Below are positions 18,522 through 26,448 of a stretch of DNA of 39,625 nt, piece after piece; positions within the stretch are counted from its first letter, which is position 1; each line of letters starts with the position of its first letter. Position numbers and translations under genes: made by a program. The stretch is taken from positions 1-39,625 of IMG/VR virus record IMGVR_UViG_3300031629_000017; one strand, 5' to 3'. The notes below the pieces were generated by a model. The model was not told where the DNA came from. It saw only the letters and a list, made by a program, of their open reading frames with translations, and made no database searches. The DNA comes from a virus.

Positions 18522-21332
18522 TCAGTGTACCCCCACATCTAATTTAGAACAGTCTAGAAATAAGACATGTGTTAGACCTAGTATGGTGGTCGTGCCTTTA
18601 GTGAGGCGTACCTTAGTGGTTTTACCCCCGAAGTCATCTTTCAATTCTTGTATAAACGAAGAATAGTTTATCTGTTGTTTACCACACCATGCCTTCAGAG
18701 GTTTAGGTATCAAGAAAGCATGTTTAGTATCCGTCTCGTACCTACCTACCAACCGTACCTTGGGGTCTAGTTCTGGTATTACTAACCCATCTAACCCGTT
18801 CCCTTGCGCCTTGCGTAAATCGTCAGTGCTCTTGATCTTTAGGATGCTACCCCAATGCTCGTGAATGTAATCGTTTAGCGTGTCTGCCGCTGATACATTC
18901 ATTTCTGTAGTAGAGTTTTTGTTCTCTTTGAGCAGTTTAATTATGTACTTAAACAGCTTGTTCGTATCGTAGTTAACTAGTCCTAGCTTCTTAGCTATAA
19001 GAACTCCTGTTAGGGTAGCCGCCGCACCTGCTGACCAATACCTATTCTCTGCCGTAAGCCCTGCGGTGGTATCTATCTTAGACTGTACACGCGACATCAA
19101 ATCCTTAACAGCATCAATATTAGCTATGATGTACTGCATATAGGGTACACAGGCATGGCCGTAAATACTAATAGCATTGGTGGCGTGTGCATCTGTTAAG
19201 TGCTTAGTCTTACTCTTATCAAACAACCTAGTAGCTTTAGTCTCCATCATCCTCTGTGCTTCTGCTTTCGGCATAGACTTGTACATACTAACGCGTTCAA
19301 TTGCACTAGTGTTACCTGTGGTAACCGATAATAGACTCCAAGGTTTACCCCTCACTCGTTCAGTATTTACCCCCCCACTAGTCATACGGTTCTTCTGCTT
19401 ACCACTAGATATTTGGTATATTAGGGACGATAGTTCTTCACCTTTAAGTTCAGTAAGTTCATCAATGTATACAGGTAAGTTATGGTACAACTCACACCTG
19501 TTCATCCTAGAGTTTTTAGTGTCAGCCTCTCCTAGAACTAGTGATTCAGGCTTACCCCATATAGATGCCCCCACAAACATAGCGGTAGTCTTACCAAGCC
19601 CACTCTCTTTACTATGCACATGGAAAGCCGCACAAGGGATAGGAGACAATGCCATAAGAGGTGACCCAAACCCTGTACCTACTATGTATTGGTGCAACTC
19701 AAACCCATCACGGTCATAGAAGTTAGCCATATCTTTCCACTCCTGTAGAGAACCTTTAGGTTCAAACGCAGGAAACATACCCACTGTGGGGGTAGAAGGT
19801 GGGTTGGACGTAACCCTATCAGCGTATATTTCTTGACCGCCTAGCACGAAAGACTTAAAGTCTTCCCCTGCCCAACCAAACTGCCTACGCGCTTCCGTTG
19901 CAGTAGTAGTGGCTTGTAACTCGTTTACCCATGTAGTCATGTAGTTCATTAGGTCTTCCATCCTCATAACGGCCACACCATGCATAGCCATGTTTTTACG
20001 TAACTCTTCTTTAGAAGTTACTGACGTAAGGGGTATCGTAAACTCTCTTACCCCATCTCTGGGCAGGTGCAGTCTAATGACTACCGCTTCACCCATCTCC
20101 GCATCTTGAATACGTTTAACGACATATAGGTCATTGTGGTATACCAACTTCTCATCGGGATCACCCTCGGAATCTACTGAACGTAAATAAACCCCACCGT
20201 TAGTACCCCTAAAGAATGGCTTTGGGTATGTCGGAATCACATAGGTAGTAGTAGGCGTATTAGGTATATCCAACGCAGGTACTTCCACGATGTTATCTTC
20301 TTCCGTTGCCTCTATGACGCTACTGCCCAGTACGATAGGAGACTTTACCTTACCCCAGTTAGGGCACTTGGGGCATACATCAGGGTTAAACTCATCAAAA
20401 GAAGTACACAGGTATGGGCCTTTAATAAGTTCCATCTTCTCCTTCGTATCTTCTTCGGAATAACCCTCGTGCTTCTTAGATATGTTACGTGCCGCAGAGT
20501 CAGAGTCTACACAGAACTTAGCGATAGACAGCCCTGCTCTCCACATAGGCTCACTGCAACTCTCTTGGTCTTGCCATATAGTTCGTAGCTGTTCGCACCC
20601 AGTACCCTTCTTAGTCTTAACTATGATATCTTTGAAGCTGTTTTGCTTGTTCCCCATCAACGCATCCATCACAGAATTAGAGCCTAGAGGAGCCATTCTC
20701 TTAGGAACTGGTATCATCCCACCACCAAGTAGCATAGAGAACTTATCAAAATCTACTTCGTCTGGTACGTCTGACGCTAAGAACTCTACAGGAGATGGGG
20801 GAGTAGTCTTATAGTTATGGGTAGTAGGTACGCGCAATACCCTAGCGGCATCGGCAGTGACTGCGGGATCAGCCAGTAGTTTGTGTTCACCGCATAACTT
20901 CTTTAGACGCTCTGCTACAGGTAGCCAATCATCTATACCTACCGCCTCAGATAAAAACCAGTAGGCATGTATACCTCTACCAGAGTTAACTAGCTTAGGC
21001 TTAGGTAGTGATAGCGTCTTGCAGAAACCCTGTAATGCTTTGAGGGCTTCATCTTGATTCGGGTAGTCTTTAGTTTCTCCACAATCTAAGTCTAGAAAGA
21101 AAGATTTTAGTTGTTTTACGTTATTAACTTTACGTGAATTTGATTCTTTAAATGTACTAAGTGCAAAATAAGCATCGTATCCTTTACTGTCTAGGTCACG
21201 AGCGGCATCTGCCATCTCACCTATGGAGGTGTAGAACTTCTGTATGCGTTTATCGTCTTTCGTACGGAACGAAAACAAACAATAGTACCCTTCACTCCCC
21301 AGTGTTCTCCTTAAAAAATTTTCTGTATTCAT
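18522..21332 (-). CDS. AEP-type primase fused to DUF927-like helicase (936 aa)
   Basis: This bifunctional replication protein is 936 residues long. The N-terminal archaeo-eukaryotic primase-like domain has FFLDLDCG (D81, D83), SGRGIHAYW (117-125) and RVPTTHNYK (167-175), matching its metal and nucleotide-binding motifs. A Cys cluster (C309, C320, C323) lies between the domains. The C-terminal half is a DUF927-type P-loop ATPase with Walker A SKESGLGKTT (574-583) and Walker B LPVYIDELTEL (619-629). The protein should unwind the fork and make primers for the phage PolA. The ATG is preceded by AGGT at 8 bases. It follows the SSB gene after a 96-base gap holding a small GC hairpin. No frameshift or missing key residue was seen. 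Helicase direction cannot be told from sequence. Confidence 0.9.
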   Translation of the reverse strand: MNTENFLRRTLGSEGYYCLFSFRTKDDKRIQKFYTSIGEMADAARDLDSKGYDAYFALSTFKESNSRKVNNVKQLKSFFLDLDCGETKDYPNQDEALKALQGFCKTLSLPKPKLVNSGRGIHAYWFLSEAVGIDDWLPVAERLKKLCGEHKLLADPAVTADAARVLRVPTTHNYKTTPPSPVEFLASDVPDEVDFDKFSMLLGGGMIPVPKRMAPLGSNSVMDALMGNKQNSFKDIIVKTKKGTGCEQLRTIWQDQESCSEPMWRAGLSIAKFCVDSDSAARNISKKHEGYSEEDTKEKMELIKGPYLCTSFDEFNPDVCPKCPNWGKVKSPIVLGSSVIEATEEDNIVEVPALDIPNTPTTTYVIPTYPKPFFRGTNGGVYLRSVDSEGDPDEKLVYHNDLYVVKRIQDAEMGEAVVIRLHLPRDGVREFTIPLTSVTSKEELRKNMAMHGVAVMRMEDLMNYMTTWVNELQATTTATEARRQFGWAGEDFKSFVLGGQEIYADRVTSNPPSTPTVGMFPAFEPKGSLQEWKDMANFYDRDGFELHQYIVGTGFGSPLMALSPIPCAAFHVHSKESGLGKTTAMFVGASIWGKPESLVLGEADTKNSRMNRCELYHNLPVYIDELTELKGEELSSLIYQISSGKQKNRMTSGGVNTERVRGKPWSLLSVTTGNTSAIERVSMYKSMPKAEAQRMMETKATRLFDKSKTKHLTDAHATNAISIYGHACVPYMQYIIANIDAVKDLMSRVQSKIDTTAGLTAENRYWSAGAAATLTGVLIAKKLGLVNYDTNKLFKYIIKLLKENKNSTTEMNVSAADTLNDYIHEHWGSILKIKSTDDLRKAQGNGLDGLVIPELDPKVRLVGRYETDTKHAFLIPKPLKAWCGKQQINYSSFIQELKDDFGGKTTKVRLTKGTTTILGLTHVLFLDCSKLDVGVH

Positions 21333-21364
21333 AAGCTGTACCTAATTCCGAGAGGTACCATAGC

Positions 21365-21384
21365 AGGGGCGTTTGCACGCCCTT
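21365..21384. other. GC hairpin in the gap before the primase-helicase gene
   Basis: AGGGGCG and CGCCCTT (21365-21371, 21378-21384) can pair (one G-U) around TTTGCA. On the + strand it is followed by TTTTC, but no + strand gene reads through here. On the - strand no U-tract follows. It may be an mRNA stability or attenuation element between SSB and primase, or chance. Confidence 0.35.
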
Positions 21385-21428
21385 TTCAGAATTTTTCCTA
21401 GCTATGGGTATGGTGTTACAAAGGGATA

Positions 21429-22151
21429 TTATTCGTCGTCCCAATCAGCCACTATAGACGCTAGTGCATCATCAGATGCTTTAGGTGCAGGTGCTGTTTT
21501 CTTAACTACTTTTTTAGGTTCTTTAACTTTAGTAGCTTCATCATCCCCAAACAAATCATCAGATATTACTGGTGTTTCCACTGGTGCCGCAGTTACCACC
21601 TCAAATGGATTGCCACTATCTAACTCAAACCCACCCTCTACAGCACTAAACGGAGACGATGCTTCCATAGGTACGTACTTGATTACCTGTACAGCGCGTA
21701 GTCTAAGAGATACACCTGCTTCCCGCATAAAATATGGGGTAAACGTCACCGCCACATTGACAGTACTTCCAGTAGTAAGCATGAAGTCTTCAGGTAGTTT
21801 AACGCCTTTTGAGTCATACTGTACAGGCTTAAAAGTAGCGTCCTTACCGTAAGCACCTTTCAAGGATGCTTTGTGCGAGTACGTGCCATCCTCTTCTTTC
21901 TTAAATGGCATATCGAACTTCTCAGGCCATGATGCTTCTTTCTTAGTTTCATATGCTTTGACCATCTCTACGAACAGAGCCTTAGCTTGGGCTTTTGACA
22001 TACGGAACCTAGTCTCGTACTTAGCCCCCTCATCGAAAGCATCACACGGTATGGTACGGTTTTCCGTGTTGTCGAACTTGTAAGTTTTATTGATACGAGG
22101 CCATAGGGCTTCGACGTTTGATACAATATATTGACTATTTGTAACGGCCAT
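21429..22151 (-). CDS. Single-stranded DNA-binding protein, T7 gp2.5-like (240 aa)
   Basis: The core has the OB-fold-like stretch YSHKASLKGAYGKDATFKP (91-109) and VNVAVTFTPYFMREAGVSLRLRAVQVIKYVP (131-161). SPFSAVEGGFEL follows at 166-177. The tail is Lys/Pro/Ala-rich and ends in SIVADWDDE. An acidic C-terminus with an aromatic residue is the hallmark by which phage SSBs such as T7 gp2.5 contact polymerase and helicase. Expected role: coating ssDNA at the fork and coordinating the nearby PolA and primase-helicase. Ribosome site AGGAA precedes the ATG. The upstream neighbour shares the SPFSAVEGFEL motif, so the two may be paralogues. Confidence 0.82.
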   Translation of the reverse strand: MAVTNSQYIVSNVEALWPRINKTYKFDNTENRTIPCDAFDEGAKYETRFRMSKAQAKALFVEMVKAYETKKEASWPEKFDMPFKKEEDGTYSHKASLKGAYGKDATFKPVQYDSKGVKLPEDFMLTTGSTVNVAVTFTPYFMREAGVSLRLRAVQVIKYVPMEASSPFSAVEGGFELDSGNPFEVVTAAPVETPVISDDLFGDDEATKVKEPKKVVKKTAPAPKASDDALASIVADWDDE

Positions 22152-22168
22152 AATAATTTCCTAATCGT

Positions 22169-22849
22169 TTAGTTTGCGTTTAACTCGAAACCTTCAACTG
22201 CTGAGAATGGAGACACAGGTTCACTTGTTATAGGGACAGTCATAGTAATCGCCCGTAATGTATTCGGGTGGTCGATCATATTGCATACTGTCTCATATGT
22301 GTCTGCATCTAAACGGTCTACTGGTTTAAAGCAAAGTTTTGGTACAACGCTATCCTTATCAAAGTATATCTTGGTAGTGATAGCAACTATTGGGGTATCG
22401 TGTTTGGATAAGAGTCGGGCATAGTTTTGCATACCCATGTTGCCCCCTTTATCGCCCCCGAATATTGATGTGGCAGGTATCTGTAACTGATACACCTCAT
22501 CGGGCTTATCCCCAAATACAACTGCTAGTCGTTGTGAGAACCGACAAGCCCTACCCCCATACTGACCTGAACCCCTAATGTTCTGGGGGCAGTCCATACA
22601 ACGCATAGCTTGCCGTTGATCTTGGGGTACTTCATTATCTGGTAACTGTGTGTCAGGTGACCAACACGTAGGTACCGCAACCCTATTGGGGTCATACGCA
22701 TCGCCATAGTAAGCGCGAGATACTTTAGCGGCATTAACTACCACTACTTCTATAGAATCTGAATCATCAGTGCTAACTTCTGTACCGTCAACTACGTAGT
22801 GAAACTTGCTATTACGTATGCTGATTCGACGTTGAGAGTTATCACTCAT
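22169..22849 (-). CDS. Four-Cys protein sharing the SSB SPFSAVEG motif (226 aa)
   Basis: This 226-residue protein of unrecognised family overlaps the HTH gene by 8 bases (ATGAGTGA). The N-terminal half is beta-rich. Cysteines C62, C84, C87 and C102 (the second pair in MRCMDCP) could hold one zinc ion. After QRLAVVF comes a beta-rich half with YQLQIPATSIFGG. The end is SPFSAVEGFELNAN, almost the same as SPFSAVEGGFEL in the SSB encoded 17 bases downstream. A second ssDNA- or nucleic-acid-binding protein, perhaps an SSB paralogue without the long acidic tail, is the best inference. A transcription-linked zinc protein is an alternative. Confidence 0.75.
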   Translation of the reverse strand: MSDNSQRRISIRNSKFHYVVDGTEVSTDDSDSIEVVVVNAAKVSRAYYGDAYDPNRVAVPTCWSPDTQLPDNEVPQDQRQAMRCMDCPQNIRGSGQYGGRACRFSQRLAVVFGDKPDEVYQLQIPATSIFGGDKGGNMGMQNYARLLSKHDTPIVAITTKIYFDKDSVVPKLCFKPVDRLDADTYETVCNMIDHPNTLRAITMTVPITSEPVSPFSAVEGFELNAN

Positions 22850-23090
22850 CGTTATCCAAATCCAATTCTAATTGCTCAAACTCCCCTAACTCTTCATCAA
22901 ATGAGGCGGCTTCATTGGGTGACCCAACTAGGGCATTCTCAACATCGGCCACTCTAAAACGATAGGTATTACCCACCTTTATATAAGTGTTCGGGGGTAT
23001 CTTGCCTTGCCTTACCCAAGCACGGATAGTAGATAGAGACACAGTAAAGTGTTTAGCTACCTGTTCAATTGGTACATATGGTACGGACAT
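22842..23090 (-). CDS. MerR/excisionase-type helix-turn-helix protein (82 aa)
   Basis: Two ATGs lie in tandem. The second (23090) is preferred because AAGGAG is then 6 bases away and the start forms a TGATG overlap with the previous stop. The first (23093) would add one Met. Residues about 5-55 form a winged HTH: YVPIEQVAKHFTVSLSTIRAWVRQGKIPP, then TYIKVGNTYRFRVADVENAL, the usual excisionase/HTH_17 pattern. The C-terminal 30 residues are acidic (FDEELGEFEQLELDLDNDE) and could contact another protein. With no integrase in the window, a regulatory or replication-accessory role is more likely than excision. It is the clearest DNA-binding regulator here and a candidate binder of the palindromes near 36-38 kb. 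Confidence 0.85.
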   Translation of the reverse strand: MSVPYVPIEQVAKHFTVSLSTIRAWVRQGKIPPNTYIKVGNTYRFRVADVENALVGSPNEAASFDEELGEFEQLELDLDNDE

Positions 23091-23491
23091 CATTTTCTCC
23101 TTACTGATACTACGTATTCTGAATCTACATTAAGACCTTTAGGTACAAGGTCGGGGTTCTCTTCTAAAAACTGTTTCATGTTCGTTTGGTTGAGTCGCTT
23201 ATCAAGTAACTCAGGTGCTCCATGCTCTAATATAAACTCATGCATGTTGCTCCAATCGCTAGTCCAATACCTAGTCTTGGCAGACCTATAAAACAATCCT
23301 TCTGAAGTCTTTACACTATCAACACCCTGCTCTTTACAGTAATCAAGTAACGCTCTCTTGACCTTATCTATCTGCTCAGACAGTTTGCTATCTTCTTCTT
23401 TAAATGCCGCTGAAAGTTCTGAACGTCTATCCTTAATCTTCAAGTAGATCTTGGTTAACTGTTCAGCAGTGGACTTACCTTCCTCACTCAT
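23090..23491 (-). CDS. Coiled-coil phage protein, unknown function (133 aa)
   Basis: This 133-residue protein has AGGAG 8 bases before the ATG. Residues about 5-55 are a charged coiled coil (TKIYLKIKDRRSELSAAFKEEDSKLSEQIDKVKRALLDYCKEQ). A compact region follows with KTSEGLFYRSAKTRYWTSDW and an end EYVVSVRRK. A coiled coil plus a small beta region before a conserved aromatic patch is reminiscent of the phage Gp157 / Mu Gam-like host-nuclease inhibitor layout. The similarity is only general and I would not name it so. It overlaps the HTH gene and follows the SNF2 helicase by 49 bases, so it belongs to the recombination/replication part of the operon. Confidence 0.75.
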   Translation of the reverse strand: MSEEGKSTAEQLTKIYLKIKDRRSELSAAFKEEDSKLSEQIDKVKRALLDYCKEQGVDSVKTSEGLFYRSAKTRYWTSDWSNMHEFILEHGAPELLDKRLNQTNMKQFLEENPDLVPKGLNVDSEYVVSVRRK

Positions 23492-23540
23492 CGCACGCTC
23501 CTTTAGTAACGGGAAGTTAACTTTAGTGGGTTATTGTACC

Positions 23541-25076
23541 CTAGTCAAGTATTTCTTTATAAAGATCAATCATTTTTGTGTGTACGTTAATTCTATTGTC
23601 TAACAATGCGTAAACACGTTTCTCTGCGTGGGAACCTTGGAGCTGCACGACGGTACATTTGTGATCTTGTCCTGACCTGTGTACACGAGCGTTAGCTTGG
23701 GCATATGTTTCTAGTGAACTTGTCGGTGCCCACCACACCACTGTGTTAGCCGCAGTCAATGTAACTCCGTGTGCCGCTGACTGTGGCTGTATCACTAGTA
23801 CCTTGGGATCGTCTTGTTCTTGGAAGCGTTTAAATATATCGGTGCGTCTAGGGGCAGATACATCGCCACGGATAACTTCTACGGTTATGCCATCCTCGCG
23901 TAGCTTGTTAGTTAGCATATCAATGGTGTGCTTAAAGGGTACGAACACTAATACTTTCTTACTAGACTCGTCTATAACTTCTCTTAACACCTTATAGCGT
24001 GGGGAGATATCAAATTCTAACGAGTCTCCTTTGTCGGTGTACACTGCACCTGCCGATATCTGTAGTAGTTTGTTCATGTTCACTGCGGCATTCGCGGCTG
24101 TTATCTGCTCACCTGCCGCTTGCATTACCATTCTATTCTTTAATTCTTTATAGTATTTTAGTTGCTGTCGAGTAAGGGCTACCTCTCGCTTGACGTATAC
24201 CATAGGCGGTAAGTCCAAACATTCTTCCTTAGTAAATCGTATGGCAGGTTGCAGTACCCTATGCACTGTGGTCGTAGCATCTTCTTTAGGTACCCACTTA
24301 AAGTTAGTGACCTTACACATAACCTGATCACGGAAAGAACCAAAGAACCTAGGTACTCCATTAGGGTTAACAAGTTTAGCTATACCATATGCATCGGTAG
24401 GGCTTTGTGCCGCAGGGGTACCTGTCATCATCCATAGCCATGTACTTGGCCCGACTAACTTAGCTAGGGTCTTCCATCGTTTAGTCTGTGGATTCTTATA
24501 GTGAGTAGCTTCATCTACTATTATTAAGTCGAACCCTCCGTTGGCTACTGCGTCCGCTACGATCTCCACTCCGTCATAATTTATTATCACGTACTCTGCA
24601 TCGCCCTCGATTATCTTCGTACGTTTCTTAGCTGAACCGTAGGCCACGTCAACCTTGCGGTGCATAGCAAAACTAAACAGATCATTTCTCCATGCCGAAT
24701 CCATAATAGATAGAGGGCATACAACTAACACTCGATTGATAGCACCTTGTTTGAGTAGGTAATCAGATGCCCATATAGCACTGGCTGTCTTACCTGTACC
24801 CTGCTCGTTAAAGCAAAACGATTTACGGTTAAGTGTTAGGAAACTAGAGGTTACTTTTTGGTGATCGAATGGTGTGTACTTACCTGTCCACTTGTAATTA
24901 GATTCTATGGGGGAGGGAGCATTGATCTTCATGTTCCGCAACACCTGTGTTTCTTCTAATCCCCAGTTAACAAGTACTTGGTTGTTTGGTAATTCTCTAC
25001 TCTTAGGTATCACTGAGGTAACTCTTGATGGGTTACGTAGTGTGAGTAGTAGCGCCTTGTTATCTACTATCTTCAT
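23541..25076 (-). CDS. SNF2-family DEAD/H-type helicase (511 aa)
   Basis: This superfamily 2 DNA translocase carries Q-TGKYTPFDHQ, Walker A FNEQGTGKT (GTGKT at 93-97), Walker B/motif II IVDEATHYKN (188-192), motif III MMTGTP (218-221) and a C-terminal RecA domain. That domain has QSAAHGVTLTAANTVVWW and motif VI QANARVHRSGQ (460-470), typical of SNF2 proteins. The start is the ATG at 25076, with GGAG six bases upstream. A GTG at 25121 would add 15 residues but lacks a ribosome site. At 511 residues it is a minimal phage form, without accessory domains. Likely roles are remodelling of replication or recombination intermediates, or displacing bound proteins. Confidence 0.92.
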   Translation of the reverse strand: MKIVDNKALLLTLRNPSRVTSVIPKSRELPNNQVLVNWGLEETQVLRNMKINAPSPIESNYKWTGKYTPFDHQKVTSSFLTLNRKSFCFNEQGTGKTASAIWASDYLLKQGAINRVLVVCPLSIMDSAWRNDLFSFAMHRKVDVAYGSAKKRTKIIEGDAEYVIINYDGVEIVADAVANGGFDLIIVDEATHYKNPQTKRWKTLAKLVGPSTWLWMMTGTPAAQSPTDAYGIAKLVNPNGVPRFFGSFRDQVMCKVTNFKWVPKEDATTTVHRVLQPAIRFTKEECLDLPPMVYVKREVALTRQQLKYYKELKNRMVMQAAGEQITAANAAVNMNKLLQISAGAVYTDKGDSLEFDISPRYKVLREVIDESSKKVLVFVPFKHTIDMLTNKLREDGITVEVIRGDVSAPRRTDIFKRFQEQDDPKVLVIQPQSAAHGVTLTAANTVVWWAPTSSLETYAQANARVHRSGQDHKCTVVQLQGSHAEKRVYALLDNRINVHTKMIDLYKEILD

Positions 25077-25121
25077 TTGTTTCTCCGATGCGAAATAGCG
25101 TGAAGTGGGTGTCCACGTCAC

Positions 25122-25163
25122 ACGAAAAAGTTAATAGCCTTGCTTCGTTCACAGATAAGGCTA
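25122..25163 (-). terminator. Weak terminator or attenuator between the small basic gene and the helicase
   Basis: On the - strand TAGCCTT and AAGGCTA (25157-25163 and 25135-25141) form a 7-bp stem with a 15-base loop, followed by TTAACTTTTT. This is in the largest gap inside the operon (25077-25262). The stem is not GC-rich and the U-tract is broken, so partial termination is more likely than a full stop. No convincing promoter was seen after it. Confidence 0.4.
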
Positions 25164-25262
25164 GGTCTGATTATGGGTAAACATATAAACCTGAACTGCT
25201 TTAATTTTATGCCTTAGTTAGCGGCATCATTTAAAGACGCATCAAAGTAAGCGTCTACACCA

Positions 25263-25526
25263 TCATTTCTTATAGTTTCTACTACGGTTGGCTGACCTAC
25301 TCTCTACTGTCACGCCATCCTTGTTACTACCACCTTTACTCAATGCTTTCTTATGGCTAACGTCTTTACCCTCACGCTTGTCGGCTTTGCCGTTCTTGTT
25401 AGCGTCTTTACCTTTCTTGTCCATAGCACGTCGAGCACGTTGTCTTTCCATACGCCGTTCATGTTCCTTACTACCAACAGGGGCGTTCTTTTGTTTTTTG
25501 CGATCTGCTTTATTCTTGTATGGCAT
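25263..25526 (-). CDS. Small highly basic protein (87 aa)
   Basis: The start is the ATG at 25526, where GGGAG stands six bases before and the previous TAA overlaps by one base. The frame extends to 25550 but without a ribosome site. The 87 residues are nearly all Lys/Arg/Asn/Gly with almost no hydrophobic core: MPYKNKADRKKQ..., a KGKDANKNGKADKREGKD middle and HKKALSKGGSNKDG...SRSANRSRNYKK at the end. The H-x5-S-x-GG...SRSANRS end resembles the last part of an HNH fold, but the other HNH residues are missing. The N-terminus MPYKNK resembles MPYRDR of the 436-residue repeat protein. Nucleic-acid binding is likely from charge only. Confidence 0.78.
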   Translation of the reverse strand: MPYKNKADRKKQKNAPVGSKEHERRMERQRARRAMDKKGKDANKNGKADKREGKDVSHKKALSKGGSNKDGVTVESRSANRSRNYKK

Positions 25527-26197
25527 TAGTTTCTCCCATTGTGCACACACTCTGTCACTATGCAGTGACGCTTACATAGCCCACTTTGGTGTGCGTTCCA
25601 CACGTTATTCTTAAAGGCTTGCTCCATACGACTGTAATCTGCTAGCCACTTAGCCCATAGCTTAGACTCATCTTCTCTGCTATAGCTGTCTTTTACTAAC
25701 TCGTTACATACTACAAACACTAGGCCACCCCTGACGTAATCTACTTCGGGTATATGTTTGAACACTGCTAAGGCCATCAACTCTAGCTGACCTTTATCAG
25801 CGTACCTAGTATTTTTACTTGTCTTATAGTCTACTACATAAGCTGTTTTGGTGCGTTTGTTTAGTATTATCAAGTCTGCTATACCTCTCCACCACACAGC
25901 ATCGTCAAAGAATCCGCAAGGCTCAAGGTTCTCAGTAAGCCCCATCTTCATCTCGCATATCTTCTCTCCTTCCTTGGCGTTAAGCACGTCGAGTACATCT
26001 TTGCAGTACCCATACTTCTCAGGCAGTGGAGTCCCATCCCTGATATATTCTTCTGCCGCTAGGTGTACAGCAGTACCATACAACATAGCATCTGTCTCAG
26101 GTTCCTTGTAGTCCTTCGATACCTTTAGGTGGTAGAACTTCTTAGGACACTGCTCAAATGACTTAATCTTTGAGAACGACCAAGGCGCAATGCTCAA
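25526..26197 (-). CDS. PD-(D/E)XK nuclease, Cas4/RecB-like (223 aa)
   Basis: Motifs in order are the N-terminal SFSKIKSFEQCPKKFYH (C17), a GTAVH motif (H45), GIADLIIL (D108), VVDYKTSK (D123, K125) and GQLELMALAVF (Q137). Together these make a RecB/Cas4-type nuclease core. Cysteines C208, C212 and C217 plus C17 could hold an Fe-S cluster as in Cas4 and AddB, though the C-terminal spacing (x3, x4) differs from the classic x2, x5. The start is a TTG at 26197, overlapping the upstream stop by four bases. The next Met is residue 38, past the conserved N-terminus, so the rare start seems real. A role in end processing during recombination or replication is expected. No cas1/cas2 is nearby, so CRISPR adaptation is unlikely. 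Confidence 0.9.
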   Translation of the reverse strand: MSIAPWSFSKIKSFEQCPKKFYHLKVSKDYKEPETDAMLYGTAVHLAAEEYIRDGTPLPEKYGYCKDVLDVLNAKEGEKICEMKMGLTENLEPCGFFDDAVWWRGIADLIILNKRTKTAYVVDYKTSKNTRYADKGQLELMALAVFKHIPEVDYVRGGLVFVVCNELVKDSYSREDESKLWAKWLADYSRMEQAFKNNVWNAHQSGLCKRHCIVTECVHNGRN

Positions 26198-26448
26198 TGT
26201 ATTGTACCTGTAGTGATCATATCGGACACAGCAATCAGTTCTTCTATGAGTGTATGTAGCATGTCAGGGTTTAGTACTACCCTATCTGTATGCTCGTAAG
26301 ACCCTTCTACTTCGCATTGCTCTATAAGTACGATGGGCTTACCTTCTTTATCTTCCCCTAAGATAACGCATAAGTAGTCACCTTTAGTCTCAGGAGTAGC
26401 TTCTTTCTTATTACTCTTAAACTTGTTTATGTCTGTTACTTTACCCAT
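26194..26448 (-). CDS. Small protein of unknown function (84 aa)
   Basis: The ATG at 26448 shares its A with the polymerase stop (TAATG), and its own TGA overlaps the TTG start of the nuclease. This 84-residue protein is therefore translationally coupled on both sides. It starts with a basic arm (MGKVTDINKFKSNKKEA), then a beta-rich middle (DYLCVILGEDKEGKPIVLIEQCEVEG) and a C-terminal helix (LNPDMLHTLIEELIAVSDMI). No motif was recognised. Its position between PolA and a Cas4-like nuclease suggests a replication accessory role. Confidence 0.78.
   Translation of the reverse strand: MGKVTDINKFKSNKKEATPETKGDYLCVILGEDKEGKPIVLIEQCEVEGSYEHTDRVVLNPDMLHTLIEELIAVSDMITTGTIH

Noticed and set aside
19177-19719. 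180-codon + strand frame inside the primase-helicase gene
   Set aside because: It is antisense to a gene with clear catalytic motifs, has no ribosome site and its translation shows no domain.
21373-21852. 159-codon + strand frame over the SSB gene
   Set aside because: It is antisense to the SSB coding region and its Ser/Thr-rich composition mirrors the other strand.
22842-23090. Excisionase of a prophage
   Set aside because: The HTH fold fits, but no integrase or attachment site was found in the window, so a regulator is the safer reading.
25263-25526. HNH endonuclease reading of the 87-residue basic protein
   Set aside because: Only the final part resembles HNH; the first His/Asn pair and zinc cysteines are missing.
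25526-26197. Cas4-like nuclease taken as part of a phage CRISPR system
   Set aside because: No cas1, cas2, effector or repeat array is in the window, and phage nucleases of this family are common in replication modules.
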